Assembly (NCBI GenBank): GCA_947244595.1
Contig: CAMXKT010000001.1
Location: 31,914-95,913 of the forward strand
Direction: 5' to 3'
DNA length: 64,000 bases
Source: an uncultured Oscillibacter sp.
GTDB taxonomy: Bacteria; Bacillota; Clostridia; Oscillospirales; Oscillospiraceae
The position numbers and the translations under genes were made by a program. The notes beneath the pieces are model-generated. The model had not been told where the DNA came from. It saw only the letters and a list, made by a program, of their open reading frames with translations, and did not search any database. This document shows, piece by piece, positions 54,772 through 63,495 of the stretch (position 1 is its first letter; the number at the start of each line of letters is the position of its first letter).

Positions 54772-55620
54772 TTAACACAGGATCCCCCGGCGAAGCCGGG
54801 CGGCCCGGAGGACGTTTTGCAGCAGGCAGGCCCGGGTCATGGGGCCCACGCCGCCGGGAACCGGGGTGAGGAAGCCCGCCACGGGCTCCACCGCGGGAAA
54901 GTCCGCGTCTCCGGTGAGCTTCCCGTCTGCCCCGCGGTTCATGGCCACATCAATGACCGCCGCGCCGGGCTTCACCATCTCCGCCGTCACAAGACCCGGC
55001 TGGCCCACGGCGGAAATCAGGATGTCCGCCTGGCGGGTGAGGTTGGGGAGGTCTCGGGTCTTCGAGTGGCAGAGGGTGACGGTGCCGTCCCGGGCGGTGA
55101 GGAGCTGGGCCAGGGGGCGGCCCACCAAACGGCTCCGTCCGATGACCACGCAGTGCCGGCCCCGGATAGGGATCTCGTAGGCGTCCAGCAGCTCCAGCAC
55201 TCCGGCGGGGGTGCAGGGCAGGAAGCGGGGCTCCCCCAGGGCCAGGAGGCCTGCGTTCAGGGGGTGGAAGCAGTCCACGTCCTTTTCCGGGGCCAGGGCG
55301 TGGAGAATGGGGCGGGCGTCCAGGCCCTCCGGCAGGGGGAGCTGCACCAGGACGCCGTCCACGTCCTCATCCCGGTTCAGGGAGTCCACCAGGGCCAGCA
55401 GATCCGCCTGGGAGACCTCCGCCGGTAGGCGGTGGGTCCGGGTGCGGATGCCGCATTCGGCGCAGTCCCGCTCCTTGCCCCGAACGTAGATTTGGGAGGC
55501 GGGGTCCTCTCCCGCCAGCACTACCGCCAGCATGGGAGGGCGGGCCAGGGCGGCGGTCTCCTCCCGGATCTGAGCTTTGATGTTGGAGGCCAGGGCCGCG
55601 CCGTCAAGCTTCACCGCCAT
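54772..55620 (-). CDS. folD: Bifunctional methylenetetrahydrofolate dehydrogenase/cyclohydrolase
   Basis: 282 residues from the ATG at 55620, which follows GAAGGAGG. The FolD signatures are clear: YVRGKERDCAECGI (with the catalytic lysine of YxxxK), VQLPLPEGL, DGVLVQLPLP context and VIGRSRLVGRPLAQLL for NADP binding, then AVIDVAMNR. It interconverts 5,10-methylene- and 10-formyl-tetrahydrofolate for one-carbon metabolism. Its start overlaps the end of lgt by 17 bases, so the two are translated together. Confidence 0.95.
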   Translation of the reverse strand: MAVKLDGAALASNIKAQIREETAALARPPMLAVVLAGEDPASQIYVRGKERDCAECGIRTRTHRLPAEVSQADLLALVDSLNRDEDVDGVLVQLPLPEGLDARPILHALAPEKDVDCFHPLNAGLLALGEPRFLPCTPAGVLELLDAYEIPIRGRHCVVIGRSRLVGRPLAQLLTARDGTVTLCHSKTRDLPNLTRQADILISAVGQPGLVTAEMVKPGAAVIDVAMNRGADGKLTGDADFPAVEPVAGFLTPVPGGVGPMTRACLLQNVLRAARLRRGILC

Positions 55621-56545
55621 GGGGACCTCCTTCCGCCGCCTCCGCCTGGGCGGCGGCCACGCGATTGACCAACAGGTCCTCGGGGGAGTGCTTTTTGATT
55701 TTGATCTCATAGAACAGCGCCAGGATGGCGGCCAGTACCATGACGGCGCTCAGCGCCTGGGAAACCCGGATGGGCTGGCCGAAGAGGGTCCAGTCGAAGA
55801 GATAGAGGCTGTCGGTCCGCAGGCCCTCGATCCAGGTCCGGCCCAGGCCGTACCAGAGGAAGTAGAACCAGGTGTTTTCCCCGTCGAACCGGCGGCCCTT
55901 GGAGACCACAAGGAGGATGAGCAGCAGGCCGACGAGGTTCCACAAGCTCTCGTAGAAGAAGGTGGGGTGGACCTCCACGTATTGATAGGCGCTGGTCCAC
56001 ACCCGCATCCGCCAGGGCAGGTCCGTCAGGCCCCCGAAGGCCTCCCGGTTGATGAAGTTGGCCCAGCGGCCGATGATCTGGCCCAGCAGCAGCCCCATCA
56101 CCGACAGGTCCGCCATGGCCCCGAAGGGGATCTTCTTGAGGCGGGTGAAGAAAAAGGCCACCAGCGCCCCGGCGATAACGGTGCCGTAGATGGCGATGCC
56201 CCCGTCCCAGATGGCCACGATCCGGCCCCAGTCCAGAGCCCCGGAGTCGTCCCGGTAGAGGTCCAGGTAGAAGATGACGTAATAGATGCGGGACCCCAGG
56301 ATGCAGCAGGGCACCGCCCAGAGGACGAAGTCCAGCACGTTGTCTTCGGTCAGGCCGTAGCGCTTGGCCTGCTTCATGCACAGCAGCAGCCCCGCCAGGA
56401 AGCCCAGGGCCAGGATGATGCCGTACCAGTAGACGCCGTGGCCCACGTGGATGGCGATGGGATCCGGATTGAACTCCCAGTCCCCGAAGAGGCCGGGAAA
56501 GCTGATGGGCATGCTTTTCAGCGCGGTCAGTTCAGGAGCGGACAT
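55604..56545 (-). CDS. lgt: Prolipoprotein diacylglyceryl transferase
   Basis: 313 residues, ATG after AAGGAGG. A multi-spanning membrane protein (GVYWYGIILALGFLAGLLLC and six further segments) with the Lgt signature GRWANFINREAFGG (catalytic Arg and Asn). It transfers diacylglyceryl to the lipobox cysteine, and so would act on the lipoproteins encoded in this window, such as the TPR lipoprotein family and the sugar-binding protein. It lies between the M16 peptidase pair and folD in one transcription unit. Confidence 0.95.
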   Translation of the reverse strand: MSAPELTALKSMPISFPGLFGDWEFNPDPIAIHVGHGVYWYGIILALGFLAGLLLCMKQAKRYGLTEDNVLDFVLWAVPCCILGSRIYYVIFYLDLYRDDSGALDWGRIVAIWDGGIAIYGTVIAGALVAFFFTRLKKIPFGAMADLSVMGLLLGQIIGRWANFINREAFGGLTDLPWRMRVWTSAYQYVEVHPTFFYESLWNLVGLLLILLVVSKGRRFDGENTWFYFLWYGLGRTWIEGLRTDSLYLFDWTLFGQPIRVSQALSAVMVLAAILALFYEIKIKKHSPEDLLVNRVAAAQAEAAEGGPHGGEA

Positions 56546-56546
56546 G

Positions 56547-57818
56547 TCAAGCCTCCTTGGGGACGATCTCGCTGAGGACCGCCCGGTCCGCCGTCACGTT
56601 CTCCTGGAGGAAGTCCAGCACGTCCTTCTGGGTGACGGCGTCAAAGACCTGGGGGAAGCGGAAGGGATCATAGCCGCCGAAGTAGCCCTCGGTGAGGGAA
56701 ACGGCGATGCTCTCAAAGGAGTTCAGCCCCCGGAGGCTGGAACCGAAGCTGGCCCGAAGGGCCCGCTGGAAGAAGTCCTCCTCCACGCCCTGGCGGACCA
56801 GGCGGTCCGCCTCCTTCTGGAGCTCCTCGGCCACGGCCCGGGGCTCTTTGCTCTCGCCTCCGGCGTAGAGATACGCCACACCGGGCATCAGCTCGAAGTC
56901 CCCGCCGAAGCTGGAGTTGATGAGGCCCTGGCCATAGAGCCGCTGGTACAGGGGGCTGGACTCGCCGAAGAGCAGGTCGCAGGCCAGGTCCCCCAGGATC
57001 ATGGCCCGGAGGCGGTCTTCCCCCTCCGGGACCGGGCGGCATTTGTAACCCGTCAGGAACTGGGGACTGGAGACCTCCATGGCAAGGCGGGTCTCCCGCT
57101 CCGCCACGGTCTCGGGCTCCTGACCGTAGTCCCGGGGGACGGCGGGGCCGCCCTCTTTGGGCAGCACCCGGCGGGCAAGGTCCGACACCTTCACGGGGTC
57201 CACGTTCCCCACCACCGTCAGGATCATGTTGGAGGGGGTGTAAAAGGCTTTGTGGCAGTCGTAGAGGGTCTCCGCCGTGATGTGGGAGATGCTCTCCACG
57301 GTTCCGGCGATGGAGGTCCGGGCGGTGGAGACGCTGTAGAGGGCCCGGAGCATTCGGACGTAGATCTGCCAGTCGGGGTTGTCCTCGATCATCCGAATCT
57401 CCTGGCCGATGATGCCCTGTTCCTTGGCGACGCTCTCGTCGGTGAACCAGGGGACGGAGACGAAGGACAGGAGGATCTCCAGGTTCTCGTCAAAGTGGTC
57501 CGTGGAGTCGAAGTAGTAGCCGGTCATGGCGTTGGAGGTGAAGGCGTTGGGCTCCGCGCCGTTTTTGGCCAGCTCCTGGAGGGCGTTGCCCTCCTTGGTG
57601 TCGAACATCTTGTGTTCCAGATAGTGGGCGATGCCGGCGGGGGTGTCCAGCCAGCGGCCGCTCAGCTGGAAGCGGGTGTCCATGCCGCCGTAGCGGGTGG
57701 CGAAGAAGGCGTATTTCTTGGCGTGGTCCGGCTTGGGGATGACGCGGAGCTCCAGGCCGTTGGGCAGGGTCTCGCAGTAAACCGTCTCGCCCAGGCGCTC
57801 GTATTGGACGGGATTCAT
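56547..57818 (-). CDS. M16-family metallopeptidase (YmfH-like, active partner)
   Basis: 423 residues. The inverted zinc motif HYLEH (in AGIAHYLEHKMFDTKEG, about residues 68-72) with the downstream Glu in NAFTS context defines an active M16 subunit. The C-terminal half-domain is complete (YLYAGGESKEPRAVAEEL, GLNSFESIAVSLTEGYFGGY). It forms a clam-shell enzyme with the inactive partner encoded immediately upstream; the stop of that gene overlaps the ATG here. The YmfF/YmfH pair is common in Firmicutes; its substrates are poorly known. Confidence 0.9.
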   Translation of the reverse strand: MNPVQYERLGETVYCETLPNGLELRVIPKPDHAKKYAFFATRYGGMDTRFQLSGRWLDTPAGIAHYLEHKMFDTKEGNALQELAKNGAEPNAFTSNAMTGYYFDSTDHFDENLEILLSFVSVPWFTDESVAKEQGIIGQEIRMIEDNPDWQIYVRMLRALYSVSTARTSIAGTVESISHITAETLYDCHKAFYTPSNMILTVVGNVDPVKVSDLARRVLPKEGGPAVPRDYGQEPETVAERETRLAMEVSSPQFLTGYKCRPVPEGEDRLRAMILGDLACDLLFGESSPLYQRLYGQGLINSSFGGDFELMPGVAYLYAGGESKEPRAVAEELQKEADRLVRQGVEEDFFQRALRASFGSSLRGLNSFESIAVSLTEGYFGGYDPFRFPQVFDAVTQKDVLDFLQENVTADRAVLSEIVPKEA

Positions 57819-59077
57819 GCCTCCGCCTCCTTTCCCTGTAAGAAGTACACGGTGTCCAGCTTCACCGTGCTCATGGCGTCGAAGATGCGCTCAGAGGTGA
57901 CGGCGCGGACCTGCTCCGCCAGCTCCTCCGGGGTCTCGTCCCGGCCGGTGGCGGCCTGGCCCAGGTAGAAGTTCTCCAGCTTCCCCTGGGAGTCTCCCAT
58001 AGAGGCGTAGGCGTTCAGCAGGGTGCTCCGGGCGGCCTCCAGCTCCCAATCCTCTAATTGGCCCTTCTGAACGGCTTCCAGCTGGGCGAGGATCTCGTCA
58101 TAGGCCTTTTGATAGTTCTCAAACTCGATGCCGGAGGAGACGGTGATCAGGCCCTTCTGCCGGTGGAAGAGGGAGGAAGCGTAGTAGCAGAGGGAGAGCT
58201 TTTCCCGGACGTTCAGGAAGAGCTTGGAGTTGCTGCTGCCGCCGAACAGGGTGTTGCCCAGCAGCAGGGCGGCGGCGTCGCCGCTGCCGCAGAAAAAGCC
58301 CATGCCCAGCTTGCCCTGGGTCACGTCCAGCCGCTCGGTGACGATCCGGGGCTCCTCGGGGAGGACGTGGGCCGCAAACTCCGGCAGGGCCGGAATATCC
58401 TTCCGAGGCAGGTCCGCCAGGGCGGCGCGGAGGGCGTCCTCCACCCGGGACTGTTCGGCGCTGCCGCTGTAGAAGATCTCCAGCCGAGAGGCGGAGATGA
58501 GCTCCCGATAGGCGTCGTAGACCATCTGGGGATAGAGGGCGGCGGCGATCTGCTCGTTCCCCAGGCGGGGCACGCCGTAGGGCTCGCCGGTGCACATCTC
58601 CTGGAGGAGGCGGCTGTCGGCGTAGGAGCGCTTATCGTTCAGGATGCTGCGGATGGCGTCCACAAGGTTGGTTTTCTCGCTGTCGAAGTATTCCTCCAGG
58701 AAGAGGCCGTCCCGGGTGACGGGGCGGCAGATCAGCTCCCCCAGCAGGGCGGCGGCGGGCTCCAGCAGACGTTCGCCGCCGGGGGCGAAGCTGTCGTCAA
58801 TAAGGCTGGCCACGAAGCCCACGCACTGGGACTCGCCCTTCTTGCGGACGGTGACGTCGAACCGGGCGCCGTAGAGCTGGTCCAGGCGGGCGGAGAGGGC
58901 CCCCATGTCCGGATAGGCGGCGGTGCCCCGGCGGAGAATGGCGCTGAAAAGCGCGTTGGCGGAGGCGGTCTCCCACCGCAGGGGGACGACGAACTGGGCG
59001 GAGAGCAGGCTTGTCTTGAATTTCTTCGCCGGGAGGAACGTGAGGAACACGCCGCCGGCGAGTTGCGTTCTAGTCAC
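57815..59077 (-). CDS. M16-family peptidase-like protein (YmfF-like, inactive partner)
   Basis: 420 residues from a GTG at 59077, preceded by AAAAGGAG; the longer frame to 59410 runs through intergenic hairpins and is not coding. The fold matches M16 proteins (ALSARLDQLYGARFDVTVRK, YFDSEKTNLVDAIRSILNDK, LGMGFFCGSGDAAALLLGNT), but the HxxEH zinc motif is missing, so it is the substrate-binding, non-catalytic half of the pair. Overlaps the start of the active partner by 4 bases. Confidence 0.85.
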   Translation of the reverse strand: MTRTQLAGGVFLTFLPAKKFKTSLLSAQFVVPLRWETASANALFSAILRRGTAAYPDMGALSARLDQLYGARFDVTVRKKGESQCVGFVASLIDDSFAPGGERLLEPAAALLGELICRPVTRDGLFLEEYFDSEKTNLVDAIRSILNDKRSYADSRLLQEMCTGEPYGVPRLGNEQIAAALYPQMVYDAYRELISASRLEIFYSGSAEQSRVEDALRAALADLPRKDIPALPEFAAHVLPEEPRIVTERLDVTQGKLGMGFFCGSGDAAALLLGNTLFGGSSNSKLFLNVREKLSLCYYASSLFHRQKGLITVSSGIEFENYQKAYDEILAQLEAVQKGQLEDWELEAARSTLLNAYASMGDSQGKLENFYLGQAATGRDETPEELAEQVRAVTSERIFDAMSTVKLDTVYFLQGKEAEA

Positions 59078-59179
59078 TAGGTTCAGCTCCTTTTGTGGAA
59101 TCGGGTCTCTGACAGGATTGTCATATAAAACCAAGTATATACTGAATGGGGCGGGATTGCAAGACTGAATGGGCGCCAT

Positions 59180-59266
59180 GTTTTGCTCGCCGCCGCTTGC
59201 GGCGGCGAGCAAAACGGCTGAAATCAAAAATATTATTTCCAAATTTGTGATTTGGAAATAATATTT
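59180..59266. repeat. Two long perfect stem-loops between divergent genes
   Basis: The first (59180-59215) pairs GTTTTGCTCGCCGCCG with CGGCGGCGAGCAAAAC over 16 base pairs around a CTTG loop. The second (59228-59266) pairs AAATATTATTTCCAAAT with ATTTGGAAATAATATTT over 17 base pairs around TTGTG. They lie between the M16 pair (minus) and spoIIP (plus), where terminators are not expected. The gap 59078-59306 holds nothing else. Confidence 0.7.
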
Positions 59267-59306
59267 CCCGGCCGCCGGACATAGGTTGTCCCAGAGGTGA
59301 GCGGAT

Positions 59307-60488
59307 ATGAAACAAAGGAAATCCCTGGGGACCGTGCTGCGGCGGCTGGAGGCGGCGCTCCTGGCGGCGGGGACGCTGTGGATTGCCGCCGTCACAGCCG
59401 GAAGCGACACGGCGGCGGCGGCGTTCTCGGCCCTGAAAGAGGCCCTGCCGGAACGGGCGCTGCGCTGGGAGCTGGGAGACCTGCGGCCCGGGGACGGCCT
59501 GTCCCCGGCGGCGGCGCTGACGATTGGAGAATCGGCGCTGCTGCTGGCGGCCCGGAAGGACGTGGCGGCGCTCCAGTCCCTGGAGCGTCAGGAGCCGGCG
59601 GAGGAGGACGGGGAGACCCAGGTCCCTGTGCGGGCGCCAGTGGAAGAGACCCCGGTGGAGCCCGCCGCCCCCCTGGCGGCGGACAACGGCGTCCCCGCCA
59701 AGACGCTGATCCCCACGGATCCCAGCGGCTACACCGTCTGCGGGCGGGTGTACATCAGCAATTCCACCGCTCATGCGCTGTCTGTCCCGGAGCTCCAGAA
59801 GCCCTTTGCGGCGTCCCTGGGGGAGGGGGAACCCCAGGTGCTGATCCTCCACACCCACGGCAGCGAGGCGTATACGCCCGCCTCGGGAACGGAGGGAATC
59901 GTCTGGTCCGGGGACTACCGGACCACGGATTACCGCTACAACGTGGTGAGGGTGGGGGACGAGATGGCGGAGGTTTTGGGGGACGCGGGGCTGTCCGTCC
60001 TCCACGACCGGACGCTGTACGACTACCCCAACTATACCGGGGCCTATGACCGGGCGCTGGCCTCTATCCGGAGGTACTTGGAGAAGTATCCCTCCATCCG
60101 CTTCGTGCTGGACGTCCACCGGGACGCCATCGAGGATGGACAGGGGAACCAGTACAAGGCGGTTTCAGAGGTGGGAGACGGGGAGACCGCCGCCCAGATG
60201 TCCCTGGTGATGGGCAGCGACGGCAGCGGCCTGGAGCACCCGGACTGGCTGGAGAACCTGCGTCTGGCGGCGGCGGTGCAGCAGGACGTGCTGGAACACT
60301 ACCCCACGCTGATGCGCCCGGTGCTGCTGCGGAACTCCCGGTACAACCAGCACGCCACCACCGGGTCATTGCTGCTGGAGGTGGGAGCCGCCGGGAACTC
60401 CCCCGAAGAGGCGGCTTTGGCGGGGCGGCTCTTCGCGGAGCGGTTCGCGGCGATTTTAAAAGAGAAAACGGAAAATGCGGCTGGCTGA
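59307..60488 (+). CDS. spoIIP: Stage II sporulation protein P
   Basis: 393 residues with an N-terminal membrane anchor (about residues 10-35), an acidic/Pro linker and the SpoIIP amidase domain: LILHTHGSEAY, VLDVHRDAIED, LLRNSRYNQH and LLEVGAAGNS hold the zinc-binding and catalytic residues. SpoIIP is a peptidoglycan amidase/endopeptidase that works with SpoIID and SpoIIM during engulfment of the forespore. Its presence shows the host is a spore former or derived from one. A strong terminator follows. Confidence 0.93.
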   Translation: MKQRKSLGTVLRRLEAALLAAGTLWIAAVTAGSDTAAAAFSALKEALPERALRWELGDLRPGDGLSPAAALTIGESALLLAARKDVAALQSLERQEPAEEDGETQVPVRAPVEETPVEPAAPLAADNGVPAKTLIPTDPSGYTVCGRVYISNSTAHALSVPELQKPFAASLGEGEPQVLILHTHGSEAYTPASGTEGIVWSGDYRTTDYRYNVVRVGDEMAEVLGDAGLSVLHDRTLYDYPNYTGAYDRALASIRRYLEKYPSIRFVLDVHRDAIEDGQGNQYKAVSEVGDGETAAQMSLVMGSDGSGLEHPDWLENLRLAAAVQQDVLEHYPTLMRPVLLRNSRYNQHATTGSLLLEVGAAGNSPEEAALAGRLFAERFAAILKEKTENAAG

Positions 60489-60516
60489 CGAAAGGATTTT
60501 CGTCAGCCAATTTTTT
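60482..60516 (+). terminator. Terminator of spoIIP
   Basis: TGGCTGACGAAA-GGAT-TTTCGTCAGCCA is a 12-base-pair stem followed by ATTTTTT; the stem overlaps the stop codon. Confidence 0.92.
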
Positions 60517-60592
60517 CCGCCGCGCATGAAACCGCCGAAATCAGGGACCCTAACATCACCCAACGATTTGAACGCAAAAGGAGTGAGCCCAT

Positions 60593-61819
60593 TTGGAAAC
60601 GGGAATCCATAACACCTCCGAGATCGGGCGGCTGAAAAAGGTCCTGCTCCACCGCCCGGGCCAGGAGCTGGAAAACCTGATGCCCGAGTACCTGGAGCGC
60701 CTTTTATTCGACGACATCCCCTATCTCCGGGAGGCCCAGAAGGAGCACGACGCCTTCGCCGACTGCCTCCGCCAGCAGGGCGTGGAGGTGGTTTACCTCA
60801 CGGACCTGGTGGTCAATTCCATCACCTCCGACGAGGTCCGCAAGGAGCTGGTGGTCCAGTTCCTGGACGAGGCGGGCATCAAGGACCAGCGGAGCCGGGT
60901 CCTCTTAGGAGAGTATCTGGGCAAAATGCCGGACAAGCAGATGGTCTCCACCATGATGGCCGGCGTGCGCAAGAGCCAGCTCCACGGGGAGAGCGAGAAG
61001 CTGGCGGACCTGCTCTCCGCCACCGGGGACGGGTATCCCTTTGTGGTGGACCCCATGCCCAACCTCTATTTCACCCGAGACCCCTTCGCCACCATCGGAA
61101 CCGGCGTGTCCATTCACAAGATGCTGACAGAGACTAGAAACCGGGAAACCCTCTTCGGCAAGTTTATCTTTGAGCACAACCCGGAGTATAAGCACGCCCC
61201 CCGGTGGTACGACCGGGGCGAGACCTCCTCCCTGGAGGGCGGGGACATTTTGATTTTGAGTCCTCAGGTGCTGGGGGTGGGCATCTCCCAGCGGACCAAG
61301 GGGGACTCCATCGACACCCTGGCGGAGGCGGTGCTGACCTACGAGCGGACAAATTTTAAGAAGATCCTAGCCTTCAACATCCCCAAGAGCCGGTCCTTTA
61401 TGCACCTGGATACCGTGTTCACCATGGTGGACCGGGACAAGTTCACGGTGCATCCCAACATCCTCTCCAGTATCACGGTCTTCGTCATGGAGCTGGACGA
61501 GAATCGGAAGATGAAGATCACCCAGGAGGACGGCCGGCTGGAGGACATCTTAAAAGAACACCTGGAGCTGGACCACGTGACCCTCATCGAGTGCGGCCGG
61601 GGCAGCGAGGTGGACGCGGCCCGGGAGCAGTGGAACGACGGCAGCAACACCCTGGCCATTGCCCCCGGCGAGGTGGTGGTTTACTCCCGGAACTACGTGA
61701 CCAACCGCTCCCTGGAGGAGGCGGGGATCAAGGTGCACACCATTCCCAGCGCGGAGCTCAGCCGCGGGCGCGGCGGGCCCCGATGCATGTCGATGCCTCT
61801 CTGGAGAGAGGATCCGTGA
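60593..61819 (+). CDS. arcA: Arginine deiminase
   Basis: 408 residues starting at a TTG (60593) preceded by AAAAGGAGTGAG. The guanidino-group-modifying fold is intact: [44 protein letters not shown] and the catalytic Cys in [15 protein letters not shown] (about residue 397). It converts arginine to citrulline and ammonia, the first step of the arginine deiminase pathway, which yields ATP and buffers acid in anaerobes. It is followed after 660 bases of repeats by arcB. Confidence 0.95.
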   Translation: METGIHNTSEIGRLKKVLLHRPGQELENLMPEYLERLLFDDIPYLREAQKEHDAFADCLRQQGVEVVYLTDLVVNSITSDEVRKELVVQFLDEAGIKDQRSRVLLGEYLGKMPDKQMVSTMMAGVRKSQLHGESEKLADLLSATGDGYPFVVDPMPNLYFTRDPFATIGTGVSIHKMLTETRNRETLFGKFIFEHNPEYKHAPRWYDRGETSSLEGGDILILSPQVLGVGISQRTKGDSIDTLAEAVLTYERTNFKKILAFNIPKSRSFMHLDTVFTMVDRDKFTVHPNILSSITVFVMELDENRKMKITQEDGRLEDILKEHLELDHVTLIECGRGSEVDAAREQWNDGSNTLAIAPGEVVVYSRNYVTNRSLEEAGIKVHTIPSAELSRGRGGPRCMSMPLWREDP

Positions 61820-61894
61820 GATTCCCCCTGATGGGGGAGCTGATACTCGCCCTTGCGGGCGGGGCGGATTGGCAGTCAGCGATGGCTGGTGCAA

Positions 61895-62405
61895 TGCACC
61901 CCCCATTCTCTCTTTTGCGAAAAGAGAGAATGCGCCGTGCACGGTGGAAGAGAGAAAACGGGGGCGCGGAAGGAGTATAGACTGTTTGATACGCATGACC
62001 CTACCCGCGGCGTGGTGCGGGCGGGGGTTTTGGAGGTCGAAGTATGGACTGTCCGGTCCTCCTCGCTGCCGCTAACCTGGCGGGTGTTGTAGAACTGCGC
62101 CTAACAGCTTCTCTTTCGGTGCGCACCATGGCGGCGGCGCTTCGCTGGCCACCATTTCTTCGGCTCTGCCGACCTGCGCCAGGGGAGCGGCAGCGGAAAG
62201 AGCAGCTGGTCCATTCGATAACAACCCAACTCCCGCTAAGACCACGCCGCGAGCAGAAGACATTCGTGAAACCGGAAGCACTGCCTGCGCGTCCCCCCGT
62301 CCAAACGTACGCATCCCCCAATACTTCCTTTTCTCTTTTGGACCGTGCACGGCCCGTTTTCTCTTTTCCTTCTGGAAGGAAAAGAGAAAATGGGGGGTGC
62401 AATGA
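61895..62405. repeat. Inverted repeat pair with internal hairpins in the arcA-arcB gap
   Basis: The block TGCACCCCCCATTCTCTC ... GCCGTGCACGG (61895-61960) recurs in reverse orientation at about 62325-62401 (CCGTGCACGGCCCG ... TGGGGGGTGCA). Each copy holds its own stem: ATTCTCTCTTTT-GCG-AAAAGAGAGAAT (61905-61931) and a 15-base-pair TTTTCTCTTTTCCTT stem (62357-62390). The enclosed 360 bases contain no convincing gene; the open frame at 62044-62490 looks like repeat-derived noise. The whole gap 61820-62480 is therefore repeat DNA plus the arcB ribosome site. Confidence 0.65.
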
Positions 62406-62480
62406 ACCAGCTAGCATCCTAGCTGACATCCACCCCGCCCGTCAGGGCAGGTATTTTCTAACAAAGGAAGGACGATACCA

Positions 62481-63479
62481 ATGGCATTGAATCTAAAAGG
62501 CCGCAGCTTTTTAACCCTGGAGGACTTCACCCCCGGTGAAATCCGATATCTCCTGGACCTGGGCCACGACCTGAAGGCCAAGCGCCGGGCCGGCATCTGC
62601 GAACCCGCCCTGAAGGGCAAGCACATCGTGCTGCTATTCGAGAAGACCTCCACCCGGACCCGGTGCTCTTTCGAGGTGGCCGCCACCCAGGAGGGGGCCC
62701 ACGTCACCTACCTGGACGCGGGCAGCTCCCAGATGGGCAAGAAGGAGTCCCTGGAGGACTCCGCCAAGGTACTGGGCCGCTTCTTCGACGGCATCGAGTA
62801 CCGGGGCTTTGAACAGAAAGCGGTGGAGGACCTGGCGAAATGGTCCGGCGTCCCCGTGTGGAACGGCCTCACCGACTGGGACCACCCCACCCAGATTCTC
62901 GCCGACATGATGACCCTGGAGGAGCACTGCAAAAAGCCCCTGAACAAGATGAAGGTGGTCTTCCCCGGCGACGTGCGAAATAATATGTGCTACGCCTGGA
63001 TGATCGGCGCGGCCAAGATGGGCATGCACTTCGTAGGCTTGGGGCCCCAGGAGCTGGCCAGGGAGATGGATCAGGAGCTGGTGAAGCGGGTCTTCGCCGA
63101 GGCCCGGGAAAACGGCGGCCTCATTGAGATCACCGACGATATGAAATCCCTCAAGGGCGCGGACATGATCTACGGCGACATCTGGGCTTCCATGGGCGAG
63201 GAGGAGCTGATCCCCAAGCGGGCGGCGCTGCTCTCCCCCTTCCGGGTGACAGAGGAGACCATCAAGGCCACGGAGAACCCCGACGTCCTCTATATGCACT
63301 GCCTGCCCTCCTTCCACGACTTCGAGACGAAGCTCGCCAAGGAGTGGAAGGACAAGGACGTGGACATCCGGGAGGTCACCGACGAGGTCTTCCGCAGCCG
63401 CCACAGCGTGGTCTTCGACGAGGCGGAAAACCGGATGCACTCCATCAAGGCCGTTCTGGTGGCCACCATCGGAAAATAA
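62481..63479 (+). CDS. arcB: Ornithine carbamoyltransferase
   Basis: 332 residues, ATG after AAAGGAAGG. Carbamoyl-phosphate-binding STRTR (about residues 55-59) in FEKTSTRTRCSFEVA, HPTQ in DWDHPTQILADMM, ornithine-binding DIWASMGEE and HCLP in MHCLPSFHD (about 272) are intact. Placed after arcA it acts in the catabolic direction, turning citrulline into ornithine and carbamoyl phosphate; a biosynthetic ArgF role cannot be excluded from sequence. A carbamate kinase gene is not in the window and may follow downstream. Confidence 0.93.
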   Translation: MALNLKGRSFLTLEDFTPGEIRYLLDLGHDLKAKRRAGICEPALKGKHIVLLFEKTSTRTRCSFEVAATQEGAHVTYLDAGSSQMGKKESLEDSAKVLGRFFDGIEYRGFEQKAVEDLAKWSGVPVWNGLTDWDHPTQILADMMTLEEHCKKPLNKMKVVFPGDVRNNMCYAWMIGAAKMGMHFVGLGPQELAREMDQELVKRVFAEARENGGLIEITDDMKSLKGADMIYGDIWASMGEEELIPKRAALLSPFRVTEETIKATENPDVLYMHCLPSFHDFETKLAKEWKDKDVDIREVTDEVFRSRHSVVFDEAENRMHSIKAVLVATIGK

Positions 63480-63495
63480 GAGGGGGGAGATCCCT

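Noticed and set aside
62044-62490. A 148-codon open frame upstream of arcB
   Set aside because: It runs through the inverted repeat and hairpin DNA, has no ribosome site or family likeness, and ends inside arcB.
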